Positions 1 through 12,245 of a DNA stretch of 64,000 nt are shown in pieces; positions within the stretch are counted from its first letter, which is position 1, and every line of letters starts with the position of its first letter. The translations under genes were made by a program, and so were the position numbers. The notes under the pieces are model-generated. The model searched no databases, was not told the DNA's origin, and was given only the letters and a program-made list of their open reading frames with translations. Origin of the DNA: Struthidea cinerea (taxonomy: Eukaryota > Chordata > Aves > Passeriformes > Corcoracidae); the NCBI GenBank assembly GCA_013397865.1, contig VZTI01001048.1, positions 2,946,978 to 3,010,977 of the forward strand, read 5' to 3'.

Positions 1-399
1 GTCATAAGGCAGTCATTAATGTGAGAGGGGTTTACCTGGAGGCCTGAAGGCCCATGCCAATGAATCACATTCCCATATGAAAGGTATTGATTTAATCATT
101 CTGATGGCAGGCCTGTCAGAAATGTAATCGTCTACTGGAAGTACGAATGTGTAAATGGACAGCCCAGCAAAAGGCAGCAATCTTTCTAAGTAACATTTTA
201 CATTTATTCAGATCATTCCACTTGTTTTCCTCTTCCTTGTGCGCCCAGCCCAAGTCTGTTATTGATATAAAGGTTGAAGCTCAGGCAGCTTAACTGTTAT
301 GTGGAATGACCTTTACTTTTAATATTAATATATTATTGTAAAGTCTATGAGACTCATAAATGCAATTTTAGAATTCATATGAAATGCCATGTGCTGAAC

Positions 400-720
400 C
401 TATTGCAACTTCTCCTCTAGTCCTGTGGCAGGTTGCAAACTATGCGAATTAATATGCATCATATTCTTTCCCCTTTATTTACTTAGAGAGGTTTGCAGAG
501 CAACTTTATCAAGAGTAACATTATCAAGAGCTTTCCTGCAAGCTTCTTTATCATATTCACATCCGTGTCTGCTCGACACTTGTCACTGTCAATCAAATCG
601 CAATAATACGCAGATGATTTGCTCATTTGGTTTAATAAAATCTCTCTGCTTATTTGCACTGCAGTCATTATGCCACATAATTGCTCCGCCGCCGAGGTGA
701 AAGGCAGCCAGTTGCCTGGG
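400..720. promoter_or_regulatory. Candidate distal regulatory element with PBX-PREP/MEIS motif
   Basis: Bases 586-595 read CTGTCAATCA, the exact reverse complement of the decamer TGATTGACAG bound by PBX with PREP/MEIS. Around it are an ATTAATATGCAT homeodomain/POU-like string (about 448-459), several further TAAT or ATTA cores, and a short GC-rich patch with AGGTGAAA (about 688-703). Motif crowding in non-coding DNA is typical of developmental enhancers, but conservation could not be tested, so this is inference. The neighbouring RPGRIP1L-FTO-IRX3 region is known for long-range enhancers. Confidence 0.25.
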
Positions 721-1754
721 GGATAAGAAGAGACTATTGCTATATGAAGGATTTGTTTCTTTGCCTCTGTCTCTCCCTAGTCACTCATATCCCTAAAATT
801 AATATTGTATTTGAATCCAGTCCTGCTATTCTTATGCAGGCTAACATTGTTATTACTTATTATTTGGATGTGAAGTCATTTATTTTTAGTTTTGATGTCC
901 AGGCTGTCAAGCTAAATTTCATTGTGTACTGCCACATACGATTTTTAACTGCCATTTAAACTTGATTCAAAATCCAAATTATGAAGAGAACACGTTCAAA
1001 GGAATGGGCTGACAGGAAGTATAGCTACAATTTTTATTTCCCAGGAAATCAAAGTATAGATCTTGTTATTTTTCTGTGGTGGAGATATGTGCAGTTTTCA
1101 TACCTCATAATCTTTTTTGTATTGGCTGGACGCTGTGATTCAGAAACAGAAAAAGGGGGGGCTATTTATGCATATGAGCAGCCCTTAGGGTGCAAAACAA
1201 AGGCATTCACTTCCAGAAATGATATAGCACAGAACTAGCTCAACTGACTGTTGTAAATTCCTGAAGTATTTGTACTCCATTTTCCAGTAGATTCTATTAT
1301 GACGGATGGTGAAAGTAAAAATGAGGAATCTATCCCTGTAACACAAACCTTGGCTCCTTCACTGCACAGTTAATAAATCAGTCACTGCCATGTGATAATA
1401 ATTACCATCCAATACTTTCGGGGTGATTCCACCTCAGTGGCATACTCGTTAGGAGCCTAAAATACTTCATATTTAAATGTATTCCAAATAGCAAGTGCTT
1501 AATGTTTCTTTTACAGAAAATTAAAAACTAGGCTAAAATTCCATATGAGAGACTATGTTTATGTTCAGCTTTCCTATTTTTATTCAAAGTCCTGCACTGA
1601 GCCTAACTGGGACTCTGTTGGTAGGCCAGAGGAAGTGCTAATGCTTTAAAGCTGTTGAACTTGAGCATACATTTTTATTTGTATAAACTCAATCTAATAG
1701 TCTTTCAGATATAGAAAGAGAGAGAGATTAGCTGTAATATTAACGTAGGGACAG

Positions 1755-1773
1755 TTAATGGGGAGCCCATTAA
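1755..1773. repeat. Inverted repeat of two TAATGG homeodomain cores
   Basis: TTAATGGG and CCCATTAA (8 bp each) face each other across a 3-base spacer. Each arm carries a TAAT/ATTA core, so the site could bind a homeodomain pair. It lies in intergenic DNA. Its function is unknown. Confidence 0.5.
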
Positions 1774-3124
1774 TTCACAGAAGCCCCAAAAAGGAGCAGT
1801 AAGTCACCTCCAGCCTTTCTGGTAGGCCATTGTAGTTCATCCAGTCAATGTGATACTGAACCCAGTAGCAAGATTAAAAAAAATATATACTGTGAGATTT
1901 TCAAACTCACTTTGTAGAAATCAAGAGATATAACTCCATTCAGTAGCTAAAGTGGTTAATCACTCTCGCTATTAAAATATTTACTGAATGTCTTATTCGA
2001 AATTTGTTCTTGTTATGGCTTTCCACACTAGATTAAAGATATCTATCTCCCAGAAGTTTTGTTCTTTTTTTATTGTCTTGTAATTAAGCTCTTTCTCAGT
2101 AGTTTCTAGCAAAATTAACAGATCCCTTAACATATCCCTGGTCTCTCCACTAGCTTTCTATTTGTACAGGCCTCTTTGCTTTTATCACAGGTAAGTAATG
2201 ACATCAGTTATCTAAGCAGTGTTTTGTATAAAGTGAACCTCTTTTTCAGGGGGCAAGGAGGCATAGCTGTTGTGATGGACAGCTAAGATTAAGCTTTTTT
2301 AGTTCTGTGTTGCTTGGGGTTTTTTAATTGCAAGAAAGGGCTGCATTTCTTTTTTTTCATTTAGTGTATAGTTTGGATTTTTTGAGCATATCTGTGAAGC
2401 AGTTGTGATCATCTTTTGGCTACACATCTTGATCATTATTTACCACTGTGAATGGATTAAACATTTCTATTATCCAAGTATGCTTATAACTTATTTGTTA
2501 GGGAAAAATGTATTAGGTCTGTTATCAACTCATGATATAAAACATTTTACATCTGACAGTGTGTGCAGTAGAGTTCAGCTGGACCATGCGTTCAGACACC
2601 CAGCCATGCCACGTGGGCTGTAGGTATCAGAAACATAGTCCAGCTAGGTGCCACAACATGGCTTGCCTAGGCTGCTTCTGCTTCATGAATGTTCTTGCAT
2701 GTTCCCCTTCTGCATTCCACATAGCAATGCAGATTCATTCTAACTCAGAAATCTCATTATCCTTCCTGAATGACAAAATGTTCAGCAAAGGAAATTGGTA
2801 GAAACACCTACATATCCTTCAGCTCGTTAAACACCCATATTTAGAGATCTAGTGAGTAGAAAAGGGAGATGAGGGTTTTTTCTCTTAAGTTTGAGACAAC
2901 TAAAGATCTTTTCACCAGTCTGCATAGATGTCACACTTCACATAGTATTTTTTTCTGTAGAATACAGTTTCTCATCCTGTCCTCTTCCATAATTTACCTT
3001 TGCTTTCATACTGTGTTCTGCCCCAAATAGCTGTTCACTGCAGACCAGCTGTTGCTACTAATACACAGCAGCCTGTATAGACAGGTCATGAAGCTTGAGA
3101 TTTTGTGAAGGAGGTCAAGTAGTG

Positions 3125-3291
3125 ACCAGGTTGCTCAGAAAGGTTTTAGTGTCTCTCCATCCTTGGAGATATTGAAACCACACCTGGATGTGATCCTGAG
3201 CAATCTGCTCCAGACAGCCCTGCTGCTGAGCAGGGGAATTGGACCAGACAGCATCCAGAGGACCATTCCAAACTCATGCTTTCTGTAATTC
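3125..3291 (+). mobile_element. CR1 LINE 3' fragment
   Basis: The block matches the 3' end of avian CR1 as I know it: a GGTTGC-CAGA start, then a TCCTTGGAGATATT core, then a GGACCAGA..ATCC..GACC..TTCCAAACTC tail running into a degraded TTCTGTAATTC terminus. It is 5'-truncated, as most CR1 copies are, and diverged. Orientation is +. Confidence 0.85.
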
Positions 3292-5983
3292 AAGGATGCA
3301 GAAGAGCCATGTGACTTGCAAAATCTTTTTATATAAAGGGTAAAAACATATAAAATTATCTATTGTCAACATTTGGTAGGAAATAATTTTACAGTGAAAT
3401 CAAATTATTAATCTGCATTACCATTTGTAAAGAATTTTATTTTGCCTCATCATATCTGTGGGGGGGTTGTTTGTTTCTGGGGTTTGGGGATTTTTTTGTT
3501 TCTGGGGCTTTTTGTTTGGTTTGTTGTTGTTGTTGTTGTTGTTTTGTTTTGTGTTGGGTATTTTTGGTTGTTTCTCTTTTTTTTGGTGGGGCGAGGTAAA
3601 AAATGCACATCTACTTAGCTAATTTTAGGCCATAATATTTTAGTCAATAGGAGCAGTTTCAAAATATTTTCTGCTAAATAAACAGTAGGCAGGAATTTAA
3701 ACCAGATTTCCAATGAGGCCAGCCACAGAAACTTCAACAACACGACCTAAAGATTGCTTTGAAAAAAAATCCTGATTTAAGATTAATCACAAAAACACTC
3801 AGAGAGGAAAGAAGGAGAGTTTCATTTTCTTGTCCTTATGGTGGGTTTTGATCCTTCCTAATCTCTAATACTAAAAATACCTTAGTTCTAAATATGTTTA
3901 TTTTGTCATGGTGGCTGATTTTGTTCTAGAAATGTAAGGAATATTTGGAAGAAATGTTGACTATTGTGTGGGTGATGGCTTTCCCACATGGAAGTACAGC
4001 TGCTGTGTTGCTATTGTCTGGATGTTGGCTCATGTTCTCCTTTCTGTACACACTACATTGCATGTTCCTTTCCAAGAGCATCCTTACGCAATTTACAACA
4101 GGAAGCAGCAACAGTTTTAAAACAAAAATGTTGCCTATATTTTTTGTAGAGATATCTTCGTTTCAGACAAACTAGCATATTGAATTATGTATTGCAGTAG
4201 TAAAAATAATATTAGTTTTTCTAAGAATACAATGCTTAGCTTGGTGTGCAGCTGCCATAATTACTTAAAAAAAGTATTGATGTGTTTGAATTAGCGCTCT
4301 GTGCATTTACATACACAGACTTGTGCATACACAAACACACTGAGGGGTCATAAATTAAAGAAAATGGGGAATTTCTGTCCTGCTCAAATAGCTAAACCCC
4401 ATGCCTGTATTCAAAACTTTGGTGAGCAGGATTTCAGAGGGACTGAAAATAAAGAATAATTTATAATTACACAGTCTGTAATTAAATAATGAAAATTAAT
4501 TAAATTGTGACAGTAGTTCTTTTTTTGACTATTGAATAAGTTACTTGACATTTTTCAGCAATATTCTTGGCTTTAAATTTGAACCAATATATAAAATAAC
4601 ACAGAAAATACTGCACGAGGGAACATTCTATCCAGGATTTTTATAAAAGAGAGAAATCTAATATTACACCCTGCTATTAATTAATGTTAGATTTACTATC
4701 TGAAAAAAGGTGTTTAAAATTCTGCAAAATGAGACATGTTTATCTTTTAATAGTCTCTTTCTCATAATCTTCATTTTCCAAAGGCATTAAGGGACCTTAT
4801 GTTTGCAAAGTGGAAATTATTAAGGATAATTAAGACGAAAGTTTTGTTTGACAGAGGAATTCTCATGATGTTTGGAAAGATCAGCTTGAATCTAATCTCA
4901 GTTCACACTGTTGCTTTTTAGAGTGAAATGCTGTGTAATAAAACCACAAACAGCGAAGTCAGACTTCAAAACTGCAGACACTACTTGTGCCCCTTAAAAA
5001 GGAAGAAAAATTAGACCTCCCAACCTCTTGTGGATTTAGTAACAGACAAATGTATAGAAGATAAGATTGAATTAAATTATTACTTTGAGGAAACAGAACT
5101 GAATGGGAGGTACAAACTTACACTAACTTACAAAGAAAAGGTTGCAGATGACATAGAAAAGATCCCAAAACTCAGGTAAAAAATAAACCACTTGAAACAG
5201 ATGGAGACAGAGATGTTCTATTGAAGAGTTTTTTTGCCAACATAAGTTCTTATTCATAGATGAAATATTTCAACTGAAATCTTGTTGAAGTTAACAGGAC
5301 TTCTGTTGATTTTTTAAATTGGTCCGTAATGTCCCTAAAACATTAATTTGTGACTAGTAAAATTGGTTGTGAATAGTCCAAACTGGGAGGCAGACTGAGG
5401 TTCCCATATCCTGGCCATGATGCAGTAGAAGATAACAGTAACCTCGTTTGACCTGAAATTGCTTCCTACTGAGCAAATATTTGATTTTCCATCTACCAGT
5501 GTTCATTTTTCTGAGGTTCTTAAGCTATAACTGGATAGCCAGATCCTGAGTCCAATTGCATTTCCAAGAGAGTCATCTGAGTCAGTGTTCTTGCTCCTCT
5601 CCTGCTCATTGAAGGGATCCATTTCCAGTGGAAGCCAAATGTTACTCTGTTCTCCTGCACTACCCAGCTTGTGTTCAGCTTGTGCTGCCTAAAAATTTGA
5701 GAACAAATCTGAGACATAACCAGCTCCTATCTGCCTGTTTCCAGTGCAAGAATGACCGTGCCACATTGACATCTGCCCCAGTGCCAGATGGGCAGCCTGT
5801 GGGAAGATGCTGAGCTGCTGGTCTTTTTTTTTCCCCTGTGTGTTCAGTCTACCTCTAGAACGACGGAATGTAGTAAATGCTTTCTTCATACACTGTCTTC
5901 TATACTATCTACTGTACTGTTTAGTTTGAGCCAGAAAAGTATATACAGAATATAGAACTGGAAAAAAAATTGTGTGGAAGGGA
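3292..5983. other. Intergenic DNA, no gene seen
   Basis: AT-rich non-coding DNA. The only structures are a G/T-rich low-complexity patch (3,461-3,595, listed separately) and a short CA-rich patch at about 4,311-4,340. No exon-like open frame was recognised on either strand. Confidence 0.7.
3461..3595. repeat. G/T-rich low-complexity tract with (TTG)n
   Basis: A run of TTTG, TGGGG and TTG units with a pure (TTG) microsatellite at about 3,521-3,543. It is compositional and non-coding. Confidence 0.8.
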
Positions 5984-5989
5984 GAGGGG
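5984..5989. repeat. Target-site duplication, left copy (gagggg)
   Basis: The hexamer GAGGGG immediately precedes the TG start of the solo LTR and is repeated exactly at 6,367-6,372 after its CA end. Confidence 0.75.
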
Positions 5990-6366
5990 TGTCGCTGTTA
6001 CGTCTGAGGCGCATAAAGAAAATGACACAGAGTCTCGGCTAATGAACAAGTGGAAGCCGAAGCTGCTTTTTTAATAATTTTCTGACTACTATATAGGATA
6101 GATCGCAAAAAGTGTGTTGAGTGGCAATAGGTAATTGGTTCCTCGGCCATCCACCCTTTGAGAGGATTGGCCAAGTTTTAAGATACCTATTCCAAAATAT
6201 TTTCAAAGTCAAAGCCATAACAATCTTGCAAAACAACTTGCGAGTGCAAGAAGTTTATGAAACTGTGACCTTGTTTAAAATAGTTTACATAGGAAAGACA
6301 GTCTGCTCACAGAATATTGAGAAAAGGCTGAAGAATCTCTCTGCTTCTAGCTTTTTAGCACCTACA
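5990..6366 (-). mobile_element. Solo LTR of an avian endogenous retrovirus
   Basis: A 377-bp element that starts TGTCGCTG and ends CCTACA on the + strand, so it has the TG...CA termini of an LTR, and it is flanked by a 6-bp direct repeat GAGGGG. Read on the - strand it has the LTR order: two CCAAT boxes (complement of 6,166-6,170 and 6,134-6,138), a CTATATAG TATA box (6,089-6,096), a poly(A)-like ATTAAA just after it (about 6,070), then a U5-like end. No retroviral gene flanks it, so it is a solo LTR left by recombination. A 6-bp duplication is usual for alpha/beta-retrovirus-like (ERVK-type) elements; the exact family was not determined. Confidence 0.8.
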
Positions 6367-6372
6367 GAGGGG
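6367..6372. repeat. Target-site duplication, right copy (gagggg)
   Basis: Exact copy of 5,984-5,989 directly after the CA end of the LTR. The identical hexamers show that no rearrangement at the ends followed insertion. Confidence 0.75.
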
Positions 6373-9300
6373 TGTTTCTGAGTTTCCATTCAGCCCTTTA
6401 TGTTTGCAAATGGAACTTCTCTGCTCCCAGTTACAAACTCTGAGTCAGTAGCATCAGCTACAGTTTCTGTCTGGAGAGATGGAGGGAGGGGAAAGTGTCT
6501 TTCTCACAAGCTTTTCTTTTATTGGAACACTGAGGTCACCAACGTTATACTGAGTGGCAGGGCAGCTGGAAATGAGGACTGGATCGCTGAGGGGTGGAGC
6601 AGTCCTACAGACAGATGTTATGGCATGGGTTGGAAGTGTGGGCTGTAAGGTGCTGCTCAGTGGCAGCCTTTTATTTAAGCCCAACATCATCTCTGTTTGG
6701 AGCTTTATTAACTGAGCTACAATCCTTGGTAGCTTTTCATAGCTGTTCCCCATGGAATGTGAAAGCTTCCGTTGCATATTCACCCTCTCTCTCCCCAGTC
6801 TTTACTCTTCATATTCAGGTCTTTGATCAGTCATCCACTAAGTTTTTAAAATATTCAGCTTTTTAAAATTACCAACCACTTACATACCTGCTTAATATGT
6901 CACTTTACCAGGAAAGTAATAAGAAGATGAAAGGAGGAAAGTGACTTTTGTGTAGGAATATGGCTCAAGGTGTGAGTGGAGAAAAAAATAGTCCTACTTT
7001 ATTATGTCTTATCATCTCTGAAATTATGTAGTTATTTTTCAGTCAACAAATTAACTGTGATTTTTCCATCTGAAAATTATGAATTGGTTTTGGTCTGCCT
7101 TTCACTCATCATATCATACCATTACAGCAAAAACTGGAGTTCATAATGATATTGTGGAAACTGCTGATCAAAGCTTGTTTACACGGACTGTGTTCACTGA
7201 TTTGCCAAAGTTGTCTCATACAGATGCACTTTAATGACTATTCTCTACAAAACTGATTTTTCAAAAAGACTCTTAGTTCTGATTACTCTGTAATCTTAGT
7301 TATCCTTGAGACTGTGGGACTACATACATATCTGTTTAAAAGTATGTTCTATGTTATTACGATTCAAAATGTTCCATGAAAGAAAGATATTGGGAAAAAA
7401 AAAGCTTATTCATAAGGAAATATTAATTACAGCTGTAAGTCTAGTTAGTCTGATTTAAACCTTATGAAAAGTTCTCAATGAATGACTGTGAAAATTCTAA
7501 AATGAGGAATTTTAATTAATCAGTAGACATTCAATGGTAGGAATTAAATACATAGGCTTTTATTCTGAAAATGTCTCTATTACAAATAAGTTGTATGGAT
7601 ATGTAGTTTTAAGATTAATTTTACATTTTAGCATTTACAAAGAGGATTTGTATTATTTTGATAGCTAAGGAACATATTTTCAAAATGTGTGACTAACAAA
7701 TTGAGTGCTTCTCATCCAGCTATCTTCCCTGGGATGTTTCACCTACAAGCAAGTATTCCCATAAGTAGGAAACCAGTGCAATTGGGATCTAAGTCTTCCT
7801 TTGGGATTTATTCTGACATTATAAACCTCTAGTGAGATTCAAGTGTTCAACTTCTTTTAAAAAATAGTGATAAAATAGTCCTTTCTCTCCTCGTAATGGG
7901 AAATTACTTTCAAAATCATTCTGTGCAGAATCAATATTCATCTTAGAACTGTAATTCTCACCATTCAAATAAGAGCTATTAGGTAAGCAAATACAAAGGA
8001 ATACAAGGAGTACCGTAAGTCAGTTTTACAAGTTTCATGGTTCTGAATTCTGCACAGTTGGACTCACAGTAACTGAGGTTTCTAATTCATAAATGAAGGA
8101 ATCTGAAATACATTCAGATTTAAATGTTTCATGCATTTTTTCCGCTGTGTGAGACATGTTGAAGGAAGTGTAGTTTGAAGGCTATGATCTGTTCATTAAT
8201 TAGCCATTGATAGGAGCTTTGCTATTCAGGAACCATTAATACAGTCAATCTCTTATGTTGCGAAACACATTGACAGCCATGCAAATACAAAAGTGTCTGA
8301 ATATTATACACAAATGTATTCTTTTTATATTAAGTCTAGGAAGACAGGAGGCTTTCTATGGGGAATAAATAAATTTAATATTTCATCCTTCTGTTATAAC
8401 AGTGAGTTTGCTGCTGACTGAGCAGAGACCAACAGTAGGTCCTGTGATTCTACCCTAAGAACTAAATGACAAATTTTGATGATGTAGTTAGTGCTGTTCC
8501 ATCTTACCTCTTCCTCAGGGAAAATAAATACACAGTGAAAAGCATTTTTATATTGGTGCAGCTATAGCTGCATTCATGCTAGCAATTCCATTGTAATAAA
8601 AAAAGAAAATAGGAAAAATAAGTACATCATCTTGAACCAACACCACTATTAGAAAAAGCTTCCATCTTTATGCTTCTTTTTAAGAAAATAGAGAAACATC
8701 ACACTGTTAGGGGTAAACTAGAAGAGGGGTTTGTGTTTCATTTGCTATTAGTTTCCCATAGTGTTCCTAATATAAATGGGCTTCTAATTAATCTTTTCTA
8801 ATTTGGATCTTTTCTTTCTTATACTTTGTTAACTTAATTTCAAATCCAAATGGAGCAATGCGCCAAAGCAGCTCAAGCCCCAGTGCAGGTAGTAGGAATC
8901 TGGGCAGCATTTTCTTTCAAGCCATGAAGGCCTGTCTGGGAATTCACATTTCAGGCAATAAGTTTCAGGAAGACCTTCCCAAAGCAAATACCTCTCTGGC
9001 CTGTAGCTGGCATTGCCATTGAAGGGTCAGAGCCATGCAATAGCTCCAGCCTTACCATCAGGTATCTATTCCAAACAGTTGGTTCAATGATTGTTTGTGC
9101 TATTGTCCTTCGGAATGAGGGGGAGAACTGTGACCTGATGTCTTCGTCCTTACAGATAACTTCAATGGCTGTGCACTGTGAATCACCTCCTTCCATTCAC
9201 TGCTTCATAGATGTATTTGCACTGCTTCACAGATACATTTAAATTGAAAACACCCATTTTTAAATACTTTTGTAGGTTTGTCAACATATTTTAGAGACAT

Positions 9301-10258
9301 GATGATTTCTCTCTCTTGGTTTACTGAAAGGATATGCCTTGTTATCAGCAATTATGCAAATAGAGATCAGTACGGAGAAATTTAAAACAATCCCTTTATG
9401 AGATAATACAACATTTTCACCAAGGTAAAAAAGAAAACAAAATTCTATATTGTTTACTTGACTGCTTTTATTTTTACTTAGAATGCTCTATAAAGTGCCG
9501 ATAGTATGTTCTTGTAGTACACAAATAACAAAGGAATTGCACTTGAAAGTACAAAAAAAAAAAGATAGTCAGGGGTTCTGGTTTTAAACTATGTTTGCAA
9601 TTCTGCTTTTTAGCTTTGAAAAAAAGAAAATGCCATCTTTCACATTTGCATTTTTAGGAAGGTCATGTTAATGTCAGTAGCTATCAAGTAAGGTTATGTA
9701 GGTTTGTGTGGTTTTGCAGGTTATTTGCCAAAATTCTTTATCAGCCTCCCTATAGAACTACTGGGGACTTCAGCACTAGGCGTGATCGTTTCTGTTTGTC
9801 CTGCAGCACACACTGTTCCTGTCAAGGAGGTGTTTCTGTCCCTTACCTGCCCATGGATTGCGATGTGTGACTAGAGCAGCTGCACGACACCATCTAGTGG
9901 TGCCGAGCCCGAGCTAATTACAGACTAACTTTCCTCGTCTCTTTTTAGCTCGTATTCCTTCTCAAAACCACAGCCACCACAAGGGGAAATTCTGGTGCAT
10001 TCAGAACTATCCAGAGTCTTCCCACTCTGAACAATTAAGCATCACGTTGATCATGCCTTAAACGATACGGCCATCGCACCCTTCCTTCTTCCACAAAGGT
10101 ACAGGAAGGTGCTTGGCAATTTTGGGGTTTGGATTATGAATGTGTATGGCTTTGGAGTATGAACACAGATATTGTGGAAAAATTCCTCACAGTATTTAGA
10201 ATTCTGGGTGAAACGGAGAGTATCTAAAAGTAGGAAAAAGAGTATCTAAAGGTTATTT
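6373..10258. other. Intergenic DNA, no confirmed gene
   Basis: AT-rich non-coding DNA without recognised exons. Two points are listed separately: an open frame on the - strand at 8,951-9,196 with a weak discoidin-like tail, and a CTCF-like motif at 9,884-9,906. Confidence 0.65.
9884..9906 (+). promoter_or_regulatory. CTCF-like motif
   Basis: The string CCATCTAGTGGTGCC (9,890-9,904) resembles the vertebrate CTCF core, in its CCA-TCTAG-TGG variant. It sits in intergenic DNA about 3 kb upstream of the AKTIP CpG island. It was recognised by eye and not scored against a matrix. Confidence 0.4.
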
Positions 10259-10304
10259 ACAGAATCACAGAATGAACTAGGTTGGAAAAGACCTTTGAGT
10301 TCAT
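10259..10304 (-). mobile_element. Short CR1 tail remnant
   Basis: ACAGAATCACAGAATG followed by AGGTTGGAAAAGACCTTTGAG is the reverse complement of the CR1 3' end (..CTCAAAGGTCTTTTCCAACCT..ATTCTGTGATTCTGT). Only about 46 bp remain, so this is a very short 5'-truncated insertion or a decayed copy. Confidence 0.8.
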
Positions 10305-11624
10305 AAAATGTTTGCTACAGGTACCAACCACAGTGAAAGAAATCTTTCATGAGATAAATAATATACAAAAAGCATTCTAGGCCTGATTAATCTCTTATAC
10401 TGGTCAAAATACAAAGATTTGTTAAGTAGATTTATTTCATATTTGGTATGACTAGGAAAGGAATCTAAAAAGCATTTAAGAAGATTTATTAGACAAAAGC
10501 TTTTTTCTTATTAGAGTATTATTCCTCTGGTTAGCAAAATAGGAAACTTTGGACCATAGTGGGGTTTGGAGAATTAACAATGTTGTGTTCAAAAGCCTGA
10601 TAAAGTATTCCTCACAATCCTTCATATCAAAGTCAAAAATGTTATTCCCACTGTAATACAGTTTTGCAACAACCTGAACATGTACAGTCAACACCAAAAT
10701 GTTGTTCAAGCCACAGAATTTTGCAGAGTAAGACCTATGACATCTGCATAGCATGAAAATGAGGATTTCATTATCATCCTTCATTTCTCAGCAAGGTCAG
10801 GACCTGATACAGGCAAGACACTTTGAGGAATGGTTAGGTCTGAAAAGCCCACTGATGGAAGTAACCATGTAAAAAAAGATTTCTGGAAACACAACCTGCA
10901 AAGGACAGTTGGTGAGAAGAGAGATTTAAGCAGGAAAAAGAAAATAGTAGGAAAAAGATTAAGAGAAAAAAAAGGAGGTAACAAGTGACTGCTCCTACTG
11001 CATGTAGCAGTGGAAGGCAGATAATTTAGGATATGAGCCTAAAGGGAAGTTGTGCAGCACTTCAGTGGTGCAGGCAAAGAGCTTGAATTTGAAACACAGA
11101 AGAACAGGAAATTGCCAAAGGGTTTTTAAAAACTCGAGACAGTGGTTTAACCAGAATAATGTTACTAACTGACTGAAGACTTTAAAGTGGCATTTTGAGG
11201 ACAGGGGATAGGAGAAGGTTACAATAATTGGGACAAAGTGATAACCTTAGCATGGTATTTTTGCTCATAGCTTAGGAACAAAAATAAATCCACCCTACAT
11301 GCATTGATTTTTAAAATTCTCTGTAATTTTTGAGATAGCATGGATTTTGTTGTCATCTTCCAAACCTTGACAAATTACTTCAGTTTTGGTATAGCACTTC
11401 TGTAATTGTTCTGTTGGGCTCAGAAAAAGTCTAATTACAAATAAAAACTAACGCCTGAGGTTTGTTCTTTTTTCCTCCTTTTCTTCAGCAGATTTTAGAG
11501 GTAGATTCTGTATGTATATCTGTGTGTATGAATTGTTAATGTAAATTTACACTGTGTGTGTATGTACCTGCTCAGCAATAGTATCAGAAGCTGGTATTAT
11601 TAATTTTAAACTGAGGTTTTAAAG
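10305..11624. other. Intergenic DNA, no gene seen
   Basis: Non-coding DNA with a purine-rich tract at about 10,916-10,980 and a TG-rich patch at 11,510-11,570. The open frames on the - strand at 10,476-10,984 have no recognisable domain. Confidence 0.65.
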
Positions 11625-12245
11625 TGTGCCAGCAAGTGTACTCTTGTGGCCAATAAGGCCAGTGGGATCCTGGGGTTCATTAGGAAGAGCACTGCCAGCA
11701 GGTCAGGGGGGTGATCCTGCCTTTCTACTCAGCCCTGCTGAGGCACATCTGGGGTACCGCGTCCAGTTCTGGGCTCCTCAGCACAAGAGAGTCATGGAGC
11801 TCCTGGAGAAGGTCCATCCAACAAAGATGATGAAGGGACTGGAGCATCTCTCTTACAAGGAAAGGCTGAGGGGGCCGGGGCTGTTTAGCCGTGAGAAGAG
11901 ATGGCTGAGAGGGGCCCTCATCCCTGTGTGTCCCTGTCTGCAGGGAGGGCTCAGAGCACGGACCAGGCTCTGCTCAGTGGTGCCCAGCAATGGGACAAGG
12001 GGAACAGGCACAAACTGATGCCCAGGAAGCTCCACCTGGCCATGAGCAAGAACTTCTTTCCTGTGCAGTGCCCAAGCACTGAACAGATTGGCCAGAGGCT
12101 GTGGAGTCTCCCTCACTGGGGATATTCCAGAACTGTCTGGACACAATCCTGCGCCGTGAGCGCTGGGTAATTCTGCTTGAGCAGGGAGGTTGGACCAGGT
12201 GACCCACTACGGTCCCTTCCACCTGACCCATCCCGTGATTCTGTG
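11625..12245 (+). mobile_element. CR1 LINE 3' fragment, long
   Basis: About 620 bp matching the end of the CR1 reverse-transcriptase ORF and its 3' UTR: GGCCAGTGGGATCCTGGGG, then CAGTTCTGGGCTCCTCAGCAC, then GAGCATCTCTCTTACAAGGAAAGGCTGAG, then GCTGTTTAGCC, and a tail of TTGGACCAGGTGA.. ending TGATTCTGTGG. The open frames over it (up to 130 codons) are remnants of the LINE ORF with frame changes and are not host genes. It ends in a 14-15 base A-run and lies only about 190 bp from the AKTIP CpG island. Confidence 0.9.

Larger units (their letters stand above)
1..3124. other. Intergenic DNA, no gene seen
   Basis: No exon of a known family was recognised on either strand. The short open frames here have no recognisable motif and no flanking splice pattern. 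In human and chicken the next gene beyond AKTIP is RPGRIP1L; none of its exons was found, so it must lie further left. Possible regulatory motifs at 400-720 and 1,745-1,780 are listed separately. Confidence 0.7.

Noticed and set aside
11626..12170. Open frames of up to 130 codons at 11.6-12.2 kb as a host gene
   Set aside because: The DNA is a CR1 LINE 3' fragment; the frames are remnants of its ORF.
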